64,000 bases of DNA from Larus michahellis (Eukaryota; Chordata; Aves; Charadriiformes; Laridae), in contig NC_133907.1 in NCBI RefSeq assembly GCF_964199755.1, positions 4,655,001 through 4,719,000 of the forward strand, in the 5' to 3' direction. Both the position numbers and the translations under genes were made by a program. The notes beneath the pieces are model-generated. The model was not told where the DNA came from and ran no database searches. It saw nothing but the letters and a program-made list of their open reading frames with translations. Below, one piece after another: positions 39,263 to 52,770 of this stretch (positions are counted from its first letter, which is position 1; each line of letters starts with the position of its first letter).

Positions 39263-39883
39263 CAGACGGCTTCTCCCCCAGCTGACCTTCAGCATTTAAA
39301 TCACATTTTCAGTGCAAGGTTGTGATGCTCCATCACAGGAGGCTTTGAAAAGGGGGTTGGCAGACACCGTCGGCCAGTGCTGACCCTGCCAGGGACCCCC
39401 AGGACTCCCCCAGCCCCTTTCCTCTGGCTCCCCCCACCCCGGGGCCAAGCTCCCAGCAGCTGCTGTCCCCATTCCCAGTTTGTTTCAGAAGATGGGGGCT
39501 GTCGGGGAGGGCTCCCAGCGTGGCGCTGCCAGCAGAGCCGGGAGATGCTGGCAGCTCGTTATTTATTTAAAGCAGCATCTTTGCGGGATGCACCTGTCCT
39601 GCAGGGAGGGATCCGGCTGCGGAGGAGAGCTGCCGGCCACCCTCGCCGGGGCTTTTCTCCCCCCTGCCCAGGGAGAGGATGCAGCCCCCTTTGCAGCCAC
39701 TTCTCCCCCTGCCCAGCATGGGCCGTTGAGCAGGATTGGGGGGGACATGCTTCCTGGCACCCCTGCTGTCACCTCGACCCAGTGAGCAGGGTTTGGCCTC
39801 ACCACAGCAGTGGCTCGGTCCCTCGGTGGTGACAGGGACGTGTGGCTCAGGCGCTGTTTCCAAGGTAACCCCGGATGAGCACG

Positions 39884-39919
39884 GCCCCCGCATCCCTCCA
39901 TGCCCCCGCATCCCTCCAT
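39884..39919. repeat. Perfect 2 x 18-bp tandem duplication
   Basis: GCCCCCGCATCCCTCCAT occurs twice in tandem without mismatch, followed by a partial third copy. Confidence 0.88.
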
Positions 39920-40789
39920 GCCCCTGCACGCCAAGGAGCCTCCTGGGGCCTCGCTGCTGCAGGGGCTTGGTGGGGGCAGCGGTGGCTCCAGCCAGGGACT
40001 GGGATTGTGACAGGGACAGGGATGGGGACAGGGAGGGTACCAACTGCAGGGAGGAGGGATGGGGAAGGGGAGAGGTGCGGGACATCCCTCCCCTCCCCGT
40101 TCCCAGCAGAGCCATCCCCTGGGCGCGGGTGTGTTCAACCCATCCCAGAGACAGGACCTCGGGGACCTTGGGGACCAGGTCAGGGTGTTCCTGTCCTCCC
40201 TCCTGGTGCACCTCCCAGGGAGAAAACCAGAAATAGGAGCTGTGGTTCCCCACCCAACCGTGGGCACAAGGCCAGGGCCATGGGTGGGAGCACACCCCGA
40301 GTCCCGGGGGGACACCCTGGCTGGAGTCCATCCCTGAGCATCCCTTGTCCGGGCGGGATGTGCCGAGCGGCCAGTCCTGGGAGAGTGGGCATTCCAGGAG
40401 GGTCCCACCCTGGGAAGGTGGGGAACAGGGTGAGAGACCCATGGGAGGCTCTGGCCTGTGTTAAACAAATCTCCCAGGGTGGGCAGCCGGGGCCGGAGCA
40501 GATGGGGATGCTCCAGCGGCGATGCAGATCTTGGCGGGGGTGGGATTCTCCTAAAGGGAACCAGAGCTGTGGAGGGGATGCTGGACTCTTCTCTGCTGCA
40601 TTGGGGGACCCAGGGGGGCCGTGGGGAGCGCGGGAGCAAACCCTGACCTGCTGCCGCAAGGAGGGGGAGCAGCTCTGCTGCCAGGATGCTGCCAGCCTGC
40701 CCTGGGCACTGTTTCCATCGCAGCCCTCCCTTCTCCATCTGCTCTCGCCGGCTCCTCGGGGCCCTCCTGCGCGCAGGGCCACCGACAGC

Positions 40790-40970
40790 AGCTATTTCTT
40801 ATTACAATACGTTCCGCTCCATTGCCCCCAAGATCTGCATCCTTGGGACCTGTGCGACTAGGAATTCGATTCCTCGCCGTTAATGAGTTTATGCCAGTAA
40901 AGGGCTTTGAAGATGTAAAGCTCCGTACAGGAGCCGAGCATCATTTTTGTTATTGATTTCACTGCCCAGC
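40790..40970. promoter_or_regulatory. Candidate conserved non-coding element (AT-rich island 1)
   Basis: An abrupt, non-repetitive change from GC-rich to balanced composition, with a GGAATTCGATTCC imperfect palindrome (40860-40872) and TTAATGAG and TATTGATTTC homeodomain-like words. It has no open frame with domain character. The enhancer call rests on composition and motif density only. Confidence 0.3.
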
Positions 40971-41239
40971 CCCTGAGACGTTGCTGGAGGATGTGTACCT
41001 TTGGGTAAAGTCTCTCGAGTCCTTGGGGTGGCAGTGGGGAAGGATGTAACCCTGGCTTGGAGCAGAGAAGGAGAAATCCCTTCTGTGCAGACACACATCT
41101 CCGCAGCGCTTTCAGGGCTGTGCCCTTCCAAGAGCAACCCCCCGCACGCGGCTGGCAGGACCGCAAACCTCCCCTGGTGATGGAGAAACTGTTCTACAGC
41201 AAAACCCCACATCAGGGGCCAGGGGAAGCGATCTGAGTC

Positions 41240-41440
41240 CTGCCCGGCTACTAGCAAACAAAGATGTCATCGCTGGAGATAACGAATGGCTAATTATGCT
41301 GTCCGCCACAAAGTGAAGATGAGAGAAAATTGCTCCAGGTTTATTATACTTGGCAAATTCCCCCCTTCAGTAAACAATTTCCATACCCTAACAGGGATCC
41401 TTTTATTAATTGAATTAATTTATTCTTATCCTTTTTTTTT
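41240..41440. promoter_or_regulatory. Candidate conserved non-coding element (AT-rich island 2)
   Basis: Contains GGAGATAACG (GATA-type), GGCTAATTATG (homeodomain), GTAAACAATT (forkhead-like) and the near-palindrome ATTAATTGAATTAAT near 41405-41420. It is flanked on both sides by GC-rich sequence. Confidence 0.35.
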
Positions 41441-44400
41441 TAAGACTGCAGATGCTTCTTTTCCTTAGGAAAGGGTCAGCAGCCTTGTGCCGTGTACGAC
41501 ACGCTGGACATCCGTAGGAGATGATGCCAAATGGGGCTATTCCACCTGTGGGGTGAAACCGTGATGGAGTCGGACCCAAAGGGACTGGGGAGGGGGGCGA
41601 GGCTGCGGGGGACGAGGTGGACCAGCCCCTGTCTCCAGCTGGTGCCGAGCTCTGCCATGGTCACCCCACCCTGCCCGAACCGGCGGATGCAGGGACTGAG
41701 ATCGGAAACGCTCCGTCTGTGGTTCAACCCCTCCCTGCCAGCAGCTGAGACCTTTACTGGCCCTGACAGCCCTTTATTTTACAGGGCACTTTGCTGGTTA
41801 TCTTTCAAGGAAATGTGGCAGAAGCGAAGTGGGGGGATTGATGGGGCTGGAGACAAAACCTCCGCATGTCCCCCGGCCCAGCAGAGTCGCAGGCAGCAAG
41901 GGTGCCCGGCCCTGGATGTGCCACATTGGAGAGAATTTGGGGATGGAGGTGGCTGAGCTCTGGAGGGGATGGAGAGGGGCTGCGGCAGGGCTTCGGCATC
42001 CTCATCCCACCGAGGACACAGGGCTGCGGGGAGGGATCTTAGGGAGGCGGCAGGGCCAAGGTCACATCCATGTGTCTGATGGGTAGGACGGGATGCCGAG
42101 GGGCTCTGCCGGTCCCGGAGCACTGTGCACACAGTGGGATGAGTCCAAGTGTGGATCCAGGCTGCGGGAGAGCAGAGCAGACCCCACCAGCGCCTGGGAG
42201 CCCAAAGTGGCCCGATGGCATCCCATCACCCTGCCCCAGCCTCAGCCGCCCCGGCAAGCTGAGCCCCGGGGTCCTGGCGCTGCACGGGACCCCAAGCCAT
42301 GGAGAACCCGGAGCGGCCGAGGCCGGGGTCAGGGTGGAGCCGAGGGTTTAGAAGTGGCCCCTCCACCGGGAGCCGCAGGAAGGGCGGCCGGAGCCTTTTG
42401 TCGGCCTCAGCTGGCGGCAGCCACACGAAGGTCCTTGACGGGCTCCGCACGGCCCCGTCCCCCCGCACCCTCCCCAGGGACCGGCCAAGCTGGGACCTGC
42501 CCTCGTTCCAGAGGGAGCAAACATCGGGTGGGTGTGCAGCCTCCCCCGGCTGCTGGTCCTCAGATGCTCCACGGAACCCCCGGGCTTCGGGAGCCCCGGG
42601 GAGGATTTCCTACACTGGCAAAGGGCATCACTGCCCCTTGGCCCGGACCTCTCCTGGCCATGGGATTTTCGGGAAACGCCTGCCCACTTCCCCGCTGCCG
42701 GGGCCACCCATGGTCATTTCCCGCGGTGGGAGCAGCCCTGGGTGCGGGTCTCACGTCTCCCTCCCAGCACTTGGCTGGGGAAACACTGCGCTGGGAGAAA
42801 TCACCGGGAACCACAAAGCCAAAGGCTGGGGGAGAATCAACCCCGGCTAATTATCGGCGAGGGAAGGAAGTGGGGAGGGAGATGCTGTGCCGGGGCCGGA
42901 GGGTGGGGAGAGGAACCGTGCTGCTCCCAGCTCCGCCACTGACTCACCAGCAGCCCTGGGAAAGCCACCTCACTCTGTAATTGCAACAGATCAGACATTG
43001 ACAACACGCTTTTGGCAATCGCACGGATTGACCGGAGTGATCACCGTGCTTGTGCCGAGCCTTGGATCTCTCCTGGTTAAATCCGGGAGGGTGTGGGAGC
43101 AGGGAGGTGCTGCATACACGGTGTGAAGACCTTCCTCGCCTGCTCGAGATGCACTGTGTGTTTTAAACTGTTTTCTACCTTATTGATGCTCTTGGATGGA
43201 GGAGACGAGGCGGCTGCTGCCCCGAACAGTAGCCAGGTCCTCCCCAGCCCCTGCTAACGGGAGCCACCCAGCCCAGCCATATCCTGACCTTGCGGCACTG
43301 GTGCAAGTCTAATGCATTTCCACCAAGATTTACTCTACAGTTTCCCCCAGAGGTGCTGCCTGGTGATTCACCTCTCCTGCTGCCCTGCTCCTGAGGTGCA
43401 AACCCACCATTCCTCCAAATAAACCAGGAGAACACGCTCAGATTTTCCCCAGCAGGATCTGACCCTCGGCTCAGCATCCCTCCCCAGTGGGTACTACCCC
43501 GGGGATGCTTTGGTGGCCCCAGGGCTGTCGAGCGGGACCAGCGGAGGTGCCATGGTGGCGGTGAGCATGGCAACGCCATGCCTGCAAACCGCCATCAGGA
43601 AACAGCTCAAAAATGCACGTTAAAAAAAAAATAATAAAGAAATGAAGCAGATCCCCACTTTTGTTTCCTGTTTTGGGGTCTCCAGCCCCACAGCCAGCCG
43701 GTGCCCTGGGGGTTTGGTGCAGTGCGAGAGGTAAATGTCACCTCCGTGCTGGGGACGCGGGGCTCCTGGCGTGCGCCGTTCTCGGAAGGAGGGAGCGGGG
43801 GGTGCCCAGCCCTCGCTCGGTGTTTGGGGGATTTTCGGTGGAGTTCCCGTGGGTCCTTTCTCACGGGTCGCTCCCGCTGTGGGCAGAGCCGGCAGCTGCA
43901 GGCAGCGGAGGCAGCCTGCCCGTGGCAGGAGCCCCGGTGCTCACCAAAAGTGCTTGGGTACCTCAAGGCTGAGTTTTGGGGGTGGCAGGGAGGGAGCCCG
44001 GCCAGCCCCCATGGGGCCAGCATCCTCCCTGGTGCGCAGGGGTGCGGGGGCGGGCACTGACCCATTTATCAAGGTCACGGCCATGGGCAGCGCAAAGCAG
44101 AGGCGATGTGACTATTTCGGTGAGCTGAGGGAACTTCACTGGCCTGATTCCCATAAATAAAACATGCAGGGAACAGCCCCTGCTCTGTCCTATTAATTCT
44201 GGACCCCAGGGGCATCCAGGAGCTCGGCGTTGCCTGCTCCGCTCCCCTCTCTGGAGCCTGGCTGGGCTCAGAGAGGTTTGAAAGCCCGTGGTTTCCATGA
44301 AATGCAGAGTGTGAGTGCTTTGAGGGCATTTTATGGAAAATTCATTTGTTTTCCGAGACAGTGAGCCAGCCGGGAAGGATGCTGGCATGCGGGTGGGATC

Positions 44401-44539
44401 AGGGAGCAGAGGAGCCCCGGCTCGCTGCAGCCCCCAGCCCGATCCCTGGTTCCAAGGTGCCAGTGCCCCCCCAGCACCCCTCTGCCCCCGGCGCTCCCGA
44501 AGCAGATGAGCTTGCATCAGCTGGTTCCTCCAGCTCCTC

Positions 44540-44690
44540 ATGGAAGGCATTAGCAGAACAAGGGAGTTTAATTATCTGGGTTTTCTTCTAGGAGGGCATG
44601 AACCTGTCTCTCTGTTGAATTTATCAATTGCAGCTAGATTTTTATCTCTAGCTTTCAATTTGCTTGTGATGGTGTTTTCTGCACCGGGGG
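44540..44690. promoter_or_regulatory. Candidate conserved non-coding element (AT-rich island 3)
   Basis: Two GATA-type TTATCT words (in TTTAATTATCTGGG and TTTTTATCTCTAGC) lie within about 85 bp, together with homeodomain-like TTAATTA. The sequence is non-repetitive and sits in GC-rich surroundings. Confidence 0.35.
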
Positions 44691-47224
44691 CATCATGTCA
44701 GCAGCTCCCCTCCCCGCACGCTACGGACGTAGAAAATGATCTCGCTCTTCCCTCCGCGGCATCGGGTCCTGGGCGCTTCCTCCGACACCCACACCACAGC
44801 ATCCCCCCCCCAGCAGCGATGCTCATGTTGCACTCGCAGCTACTAACCACGGTGGCAATGCCCACCCGGCATAGCTGGGGCGCGCGTCTCGCCCCGGGGC
44901 TCTGCTACTATCCATGGCCCCACCAGTCATACCCAGAGATGAAGGGCCCCCATTTTCAAGTGACTCAGACTCACCCTTCCTTCCTCAGGAAAACCTGTGA
45001 TCAGATAAAGCCATCAAACTATCTGGCAAGAATAAACAAGCTCGCATCTGCACGGATGCAGGCTATACCCCTTCTAACCCCTCGCAGAAAGAGGAGGCAC
45101 CATGTCTGCTGCCTTCACCCTGTCCTTAGCAGGGACACCTCCAGCCCTGGGTGGGAGGACAAGCGGGGTTTGCTCGCCTGTGTGCAAGGCTGGGAGCTGC
45201 TCTCCCCACGAAGCTGCCCTTGCTGGAGGTTGGGAGAATCAAATCCCAGCTGGGACCAGCGCCGGCACAGCATCTCTCCTCTCCATCCTTCCATCCTCCC
45301 TTGTGCCGCTGAGCTGTATCCGTGCTGCACCAGCAATAAACACACGGGGAAAGCAAAGCTGCCCACGAGGGCGAGCAGAGGAGGAGCAGAGGGGGCTGCA
45401 CGGGTGGAGGATGAAGAGGGAGGGAGGAAAATGCTTCAAAAAATCCGCAACTGCCACCAGATGGGCAGCTGCCCCCGCGAAGGTGGCGTGCTGGCAGGCG
45501 GAGGGGTTGGCAGGGAAAAGAGCAAAGGAAGGTGTGAAGATTTCCCAGCAGATTAAATCAAAAACACACAGCGTCTGCTGCTCGCTAACCCAAGCCCGGG
45601 CAGGGAAAACAGAGTGGCTTTGGGGGTTGCTTGCACCCTCTGAGGGTCCCGGTCCACCAGCGGCCAGACCCCCCCAGCTCCCCATGGGTCTCAGCCCTGC
45701 CTGTGCCCGTGGGGTGCCCGGAGGGGTCCAGACCGGGCGTTCCCACCCGACCTGGGGGGTTTGCATGACCCCGCAGGGGCCGGGAGCCCACATCTGCCAG
45801 GGCAGCTCCATTCTTAGCGCCCCAAAAACCCCTCAGGGGCCGGAGACGAAGGAGCGTGGTGCAAAGATGAGGCTGCAGGCGCTGGGAGAGGTTACACCTT
45901 CCCAGCTCCGGTGCTGCCTTCTCTGGGAAAAGCAAGGATGGAGTGGGATCCGACCGAGGTGTGCAGAGGAGGGGCGCTACGGGGGCGCTGGAACCAGTGC
46001 TGGGTCCAGCAGCGGAGGGCAGGAATTGGGTTGGTGCAGCAATGCTGGGAGCGGATAATGCATTACAGGGAACGGACTCCTGGAGGAGCGATAAAAGCAA
46101 GTGGGCTGGGTTTAGGAAAGCTGAGAAGAGAGCACGGATATTTTTGAAGGGGTTTGGAACTACTAAATCCAGGGGGGAAGAAAATAAAGAAGGCATCCGT
46201 CTTCTTCACCCGCATCCCTGCACCACTCCCCAGGGGTGGGGGCTCTCCCTGGCTTCAGGGGCAGCGGTGCTTCTCTCTCTGCCCACGGGCATCCACGAAC
46301 CGGGATGAAGGTGCCAGCCCGGCCAGCGCATCTCCGGCCAGGATGGGCTTCAGGGCTCGCCCAGACAGTGATTATTGTCCCATCTGATGGTTGAAATCAG
46401 GTCAGATGCGATGGCCGAGCGAGAGGGCTCCTGCACGGGGCTGAGCACACGTGGGGCGAGGGCTGAAGGCGAGCAGAGGGGAGGCTGAGTTCATCGCTGC
46501 TGGTGCCTTGGGAACAGTCAGCCCTTGGGGATGCGGAGCCCTGCCTCCCCTGGACCCCACACCCCTCCAGACCCATATCCCCCCTGGCTCCAGTCCCAGG
46601 GCAATGCTGGGCTCTGCCTGGCTGTCCCACAGAGCCAGGAGAAGAGGAAACATCTTCCCGAGGGTGGCTGGGTCTGGGAGGGATTTTCCGCAGCCTGTTT
46701 GCCGTGTGCTGCCAGAGCCAGCCCGGCCTCCGCTCAGGTGCTGGAACTCTCTGGCTGTAATTTCATCCCTGGGCTCCTGTAACGGCTCCGGCATGAGGGA
46801 AGTGACCGGGCCGCAGGTCCGAGCCCCGGCCCGGAGCTGCATCCGCCCAACATTTCCAGCCTTATCTGGCGGCTCCCCCCGTGACTCCCCATTTTCCTCC
46901 TCTCCCCGCCCCGCGCACCCGGCAGTGCTTCCTGCAGCAGGGCGAGGGCTGGGGGCTGTGGGGCGCCCGGTGGGACCCCTCCCTGCCGACCCCGGCTCTG
47001 CCCAGATAGGAAATCCTGCAGGAGCCGAGGCCTGGGAACCGCGGCCAAGCTTTTCCCGGGGCTGGGAAGCACTGGGATTTTGGCTGCAGGTCACATCAGC
47101 AGCCAGGCTGCTCCGGGCAGGGCTGAGCTGGGAGGAACCTGGGAGGAGAGAGTGGAGATCACCATGACATGCCCACGGCGGACACCCATCACCTGTGTGC
47201 TATTTACACCAAGAGGGTTTTTTG

Positions 47225-47699
47225 ATAGAATCATAGAATCATAGAATGGTTTGGGTTGGAAGGGAACTTTAAAGGTCACCTCGTCCAACCCCCTGCAATG
47301 AGCAGGGACATCTTCAACTCAATCAGGTTGCTCAAAGCCCCATCCAACCTGACCTTGAATGTTTCCAGGGATGGGGCATCTACCACCTCTTTGGACAACT
47401 GAGCCAGGGTCTCACCACTCCCAGTGTAAAAAAATTCTTCCTTATATCTAGTCTAAATCTCCCCTCTTTCAGTTTAAAACCATTACCCCTCATCCTATGG
47501 CTCCCCTCCCTGATCCAGAGTCCCTCCCCAGCTTTCCTGGAGCCCCTTTAGGGACTGGAAGGGGCTCTAAGGTCTCCCTGGAGCCTTCTCTTCTCCAGAC
47601 TGAACCCCCCCAGGTCTCCCAGCCTGTCCTCACAGCAGAGGGGCTCCAGCCCTCCCAGCATCTCCGGGGCCTCCTCTGGACCCGCTCCAGCAGGTCCAC
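47225..47699 (-). mobile_element. CR1 LINE retrotransposon, 5'-truncated, minus orientation
   Basis: About 475 bp whose plus strand begins with the octamer CATAGAAT repeated, then GGTTTGGGTTGGAAGGGAAC and CTCGTCCAACCCCCTGC. This is the reverse complement of the avian CR1 3' end. The element therefore reads toward lower coordinates, with its 3' end at 47225 and its 5' truncation near 47699. Only 3' UTR and the distal tail of the reverse transcriptase region could be present; no intact open frame remains. It is moderately preserved, so not among the oldest copies. It is the only clear interspersed repeat in the window. Confidence 0.96.
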
Positions 47700-47864
47700 T
47701 TTATGTGCTTAAATGAGCCCCTTTCCCGTTGGGAATGGTGGGAGGCGGGGGCGGCCGTGGGCACCGCAGCAGGAAGACGCTGCCCACCGCGACGCACGGC
47801 CACCGGCATGACCCCGACAGCTCCCGGGTCGGTAGGAACAAGGCGTCGTCAGCACTGCTGCTCC

Positions 47865-48060
47865 CAGGGATGCTAAATGCTATTAACTGCCTTTGAATAG
47901 CTTCTAATATAAACTAATTTATCGACAGCCTCATCACTCCTCATGACAAGAAATTTAATATAAATTCAAATATCGTCCAAAATGCCTCCTATGTACTTAT
48001 GAGCATTTTGCGAATGTTTTGCCGGGGTCCTCCTAATTTTTCTTGTTTTTATTTTAGAAT
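47865..48060. promoter_or_regulatory. Candidate conserved non-coding element (AT-rich island 4)
   Basis: Non-repetitive AT-rich sequence with repeated AATATAAA/TAATATAAA words and TAATTT homeodomain-like cores, starting about 165 bp beyond the CR1. Function is inferred from composition alone. Confidence 0.3.
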
Positions 48061-51000
48061 GGGAAGCAATGACAGTGATCTGCCACTACCCCCACGGCAG
48101 CTCAGCTCCAGGCACTGCCCCGCGTGGGACCCCAAAATTTGGGCTGTCTGAGCAAATTCAGGATGCTAAAGGTAAAGCCAAAAGGAAGCATCGGAGCAGA
48201 AGCAAAGTGGAGATGAGCATCTCCATCTCCTGAGCCGAGGGGGGGACAGAGGTGGGGTTAATTCACCCAGAAAGGGCCGGTCTGCGCCCGCTGGAGTGTC
48301 AGCCCGAGCTCCGCACAAACGAGAGCAAAACTTGACTTGCCGTATTTAACCCAGCTAAACCTCGAATGTGGCCTGAATCGTTAGGCAAACTACCAATTGC
48401 GTGACTAAACCCCAAACCACAGTTCCCAGACTTCAGTAGTTATATATATTTTAACTGTTGCCTCTGCCCTTTTCAAGGGTAGCTCCATTACACGCACTAT
48501 TTATGTAGATTGCATGAAACAAAGGACTCGCGTGCGGCCCTGCAATTTCTTTGGGTTCTGAAGAAAACAAAATCTTTGCAAACAGAGGGATTTATTTCAG
48601 CTAAAACTCTCTTAAACGCCGAGTAGTTTGAGGCGCTGTAGCAAAAAGGCTCGAGCTTAACTGAGAGCCCAATGGGACCTTGAAGGACGCTGGCACTATG
48701 GGAATGTCCCTGTTTGTGTCTACTGAGAAGAGAAATGGGTTTGCCCATTTCTAAAAGGGCTGGTGTGAGCCCCCGGGTAACGGACGGGAAAGGCTGCAGA
48801 TGTGAAGGATGGTGATACTGGAGGAGAAAGGATTAAAATTTATTCTAAAGATTCCAGTGCTGTGCTGTTGGTCTCAGGAAAAAGCATGGCCCAGGCACTG
48901 GTTCTTCCCAGACGTACAGAGGTGAATGTCAACGAAGAGCTGCAAAAGGAGAAGATCTCGTTAAAGAGGACTATCCAAAATGCAGAGCGATGAGCGGCTC
49001 TGGATCCATTCCTGGGAAAGGAGGAAACTGGTTAGAGGGACGAAGCACTACGATGTAAAATAGAGCAGAAAGCAACCTCGAGAAGAGCCCAAGCTCACAA
49101 AAAGGAACGCAGAGATGGTTTATTGCAGGAGGGGGACAATGTTGGTGTAGCGCGATGATCTGTTTGAGCCTGGACCAGCACCGAGATGATCGGCAGCTTC
49201 TGGGTGGGAATCGCAGGGGCCCCAGGTTGTCTCAAAGCTCCCAACGGGGTCTGCAGAAGCAAGGTTTGGCTGTGGCTGCGCCACCCCAGGGAGGAGTGCA
49301 GGTGAGAGACGAGATGGGAAGGAGCAGCTAAGAGAAGGTCTGGGGACAGAGCTTGCTGCTGTCCCCCCCGCCACGCACTCCTGCACCCCCGCCCCGTGCC
49401 ATGGCCCCAGCACCTTCCATCCTCGCCATCATCTACAGCCTTGGGTGAACCTGGACGAACACCCCGGGGCTGAGCTCAGCCGGGCCACGAGGAGCCGGGA
49501 GTGGGGACCAAATTTGGCAGCCTGGATGCTTCTCCACTTGAGAGGCTTTGAAAGGGAATGTATTTTTGGAGCATTAAAGATCAACTGTTTCTGACTCCGG
49601 CCAATCCCTTTCAAGAGCAGCACCAAAGGAGGTCAGTGGGATGCGGCTGGTCAAATATTTTGTACGTGAGCATCATCTCTCACCCCCTCAAGTATTTACA
49701 GACCTGAGAGTATTTCCTGCTGTTCCCCCCCATTGAGTATTTGGTGTCGTCTCTGCTTTCTCTAGCAGGATGGTGCGGTGCGTCTCGGGTAGTAGGGAAG
49801 ACACGAAGGACCACCCCAGCGCTGCCCTTCAGTACAGAAAATAAAACTAAAGCAGCACAATGTGTTTAGTCGCACAAACGGCAATGGATTTACCCAGCAA
49901 GCAGTGAAATGGCAGTGCGCGATAATGAGAAAAAATATGCGGGGGGTGGGGTGGGGGGGGGAGATGGGGTGGAAGGAGGGAGTTTTATTCTCCAGGGGTT
50001 TTTTGTAATCTTCATTCACCATATTTAGTAGGCTTGTGTCTTGCCCTTGCTAGCTCATGGAGAATTCCCCCAAGTGTTTACTCCCACAACCTAGCAAATG
50101 CCTCAATACACATCATGGAAAAAATACAATCGACATCTTCACTCCCACTAGAGCAGGAATTCCAACTTGCCCGGCGCAGACCGGGAGTATGTGCCTGTGA
50201 GAGAGACAAATACTGCTTCATTAGCTCGGCTCAGATGTGGTTTACTCCTCAAATGACCTGGTCAGGGCTGCACCACCTCCCTCCCTTCCTTCACCTAAAG
50301 AACCGCCTGACCTTTGATCGGAGCAGAAGGGACAGGAATGTGGGTCCCTTAACCCTTTCCTCCGACATCAGTGAGCTGCTCTCAATGTGGCTGACATAGT
50401 TGTTGGTCCCAGGATTTTCAGGGATCCCGAGCTGCTGTGACGGGTAGGAGCGGGGCCCTGCAAAAGAGCTTTCTTCCTGTTGTAGTTAGGGAAGAACAGG
50501 CGTTTCGGAGATGGAGATGGAGATCCATGTCTACCACGTACAGAATGTGGAAACAAAAGGGGGATCGCTGCGAGCAGAGCTTACAGATCAGAGATCATCC
50601 AGGAGGGTTTTTTGCACCTTTATTTCAGAGCACAAAACTTTTGTAGGGGAAAAAAAAACAGAGTAATTAGGCCACTTGGGTTTTCTCAACGTGCTTCCGA
50701 ACTGACCACATCACAAGGACACGCAAGAAATCATTTTATTTTATCATATGCAAAATCTCCTACAACTGAGATAAGGTAGAGCAGAGCTGAAGAGAGGAGA
50801 TGGAATGAGAATGCTTCACAATTACGGATGATTTTGCAAATGGGATGCAGTATGAAGGCAGCAACCCAGGCAGCTTTCCGCTATCGCTGTTCCCTGGTCC
50901 GGTCCCACCTTACCCCGGCACAGGGGACAGAGGGAGGATGGCTTATTAGCACCAGTAAAGTCTCTGAGATTGTCTAGTGAGCAATCATGGAGGTGCAGGG

Positions 51001-51549
51001 ACACAGAGCAGGCAGAAGAATTCAACAACACGCACACCAAGTCCACATGCACTTAATTTGCGCACCCAGTGATGATGATTAGCCGCTCAGCATTGGCACG
51101 GGGCTTCAGCTTGGCTGTGCCGGCGGCTGGGATACATTCCCATGCTCTTCGTAAAGAAAGGAATGGGACGATTCCAAACTCTCTTGTGCTACAGGAATAT
51201 GACTTTTACCTGTTTCTCCAGTGGCTAAAACCTATCAGCAGAGCAATGAACACCTTCACCTCCGGCCGTTCCTGCCTGGATGAAATCTGTGGTATGGTGG
51301 CGTGCAAAGGATGTCGACTCAAGCTGGAAACACGCGGTCTGTTATCCCTGACATTTCTCTGAAGAGGTGCATCGTGATGCTCTTAACCTCTCCCTTGCGC
51401 ACCTTCTTTATGGCGCTTTGCACACCCAAAACCCACACAAACTACCCCGATTTTTCCTCCAGCTCATCTTTTTTCCTATTCTCTTCTTTTTTCCACACAC
51501 GTTCTTTCCTTCTTTGTGAGGAGAAACCACCTCTCCTCTAAGGACAGGC

Positions 51550-52060
51550 TGAGCAATTGCAGTATTTACCTAAAATAGGATACAAACTTCTAATTAAAGG
51601 AGGAGGGAGTGTGATTGGCAAAAGATTATTAAACCTTTTCAAGTCTCCTGAAATCCTTTGTGCAGAGCAGCTTTGGGAAACTCGGCCTGCCGCCACCCTC
51701 CCCCTCTCGGAGCGCGTTCCCCAGGGCAGCGCCCAGGCTGCAGCTGCTGCTGCTCTGGGGGAGTCAGCCCAGCCTGACACACAAATAAATACTACATAAA
51801 TAAATACTTTTTTTCAACAAAGACCTGAGGAAGAAACCCTGGGTAGGAGGAGAGGAAGGGAACGTATGTGCTGAACCCGAGGAGCTTTGGGATAACAAGG
51901 GGAGCTCGGTCTCAAATACGGAGGAGCGAGGAAAGGCGGGAGTGCTTATAGCTGCCACCAGGTATAATATAGATTTTATGCAAAATAGATATATTTACAT
52001 AAAGATATAGCTTCATTTTCAGTCAGCCTCTCTAACCTTCAAAAAAAAAGAGAGACTTAG
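51550..52060. promoter_or_regulatory. Candidate regulatory region with AT-rich blocks
   Basis: Two AT-rich blocks (51550-51640 and 51780-52020) flank a GC-rich segment. Words include CTAATTAAAGG, GTGATTGGC, tandem ATAAATACTAC/ATAAATACTT and TATGCAAAATAG. No open frame of note is present. Confidence 0.3.
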
Positions 52061-52347
52061 AGCACAGAAGGATTTAACACCCGCAGGGGCGGCGGGGATA
52101 GTTTCACATGGAAACCGACTTGAGCATTTAGGGTGGAAAAGGGATTTTGGCTGTTTAGTTCCGGTGCGCTTCACCCACAGGTGACGGAGGCTGGAAAATG
52201 CGCGTACGAGGAGGCAAACACACGGGATTGCGCGTGCAGAAAGAGCAGGTGGCAGCAGAAAACCCCGCCTGGTGATGATTCGGTGTTGCTCAAATCTAAG
52301 AAATTGCGTCCTCCGTTGCATTAACAGACAACTTCTGCAAAGCCTTC

Positions 52348-52355
52348 ATTTGCAT
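52348..52355. promoter_or_regulatory. Octamer motif ATTTGCAT
   Basis: A perfect POU/octamer site immediately followed by TTTAATGG. It lies about 1.7 kb upstream of the right-hand promoter. Confidence 0.4.
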
Positions 52356-52770
52356 TTTAATGGAGCTCTTTCTAGGAAGGTGCTGCTTGGACTCTGTTGC
52401 AATATAAAAGAAAGAGGTAATTAAAAACATGCTGGAGTTAAAAGACATTTCATTTTCATTAATCAGGTTTATTCATCGTCTTTTCAAAAATTAAAGGTAT
52501 TTAGGGTATGAAGGAGGAAACGAGGGGGAGGAAAACACATGATGGAACACCTGTTTATTTAAATTACAGATTAAAAAGTGCAAAATACACTTTTTGTGAG
52601 GGGACATCCTAGAGATCAAATGCACCTTGTAGAAATGGATTTGAATAACGAGTAGGCATTAAAGGCAACTTCGAGGTTTCAACAGTAGGTCTCCTACTTG
52701 AAAGCCAGAGATGAAAAAAATACATAGGATGAGGGAAAGGAAACCACGAAGGAAATTTTTTAACCTTAGG

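Larger units (their letters stand above)
39263..47224. other. GC-rich intergenic block with AT-rich islands
   Basis: No gene recognised. GC-rich sequence is interrupted by short AT-rich, motif-dense islands that are listed separately. Open frames are compositional, as in the preceding block. Confidence 0.55.

Noticed and set aside
44540-46308. 338-, 318- and 121-codon plus-strand open frames
   Set aside because: Mutually overlapping in different frames, without domains or a coherent splice pattern.
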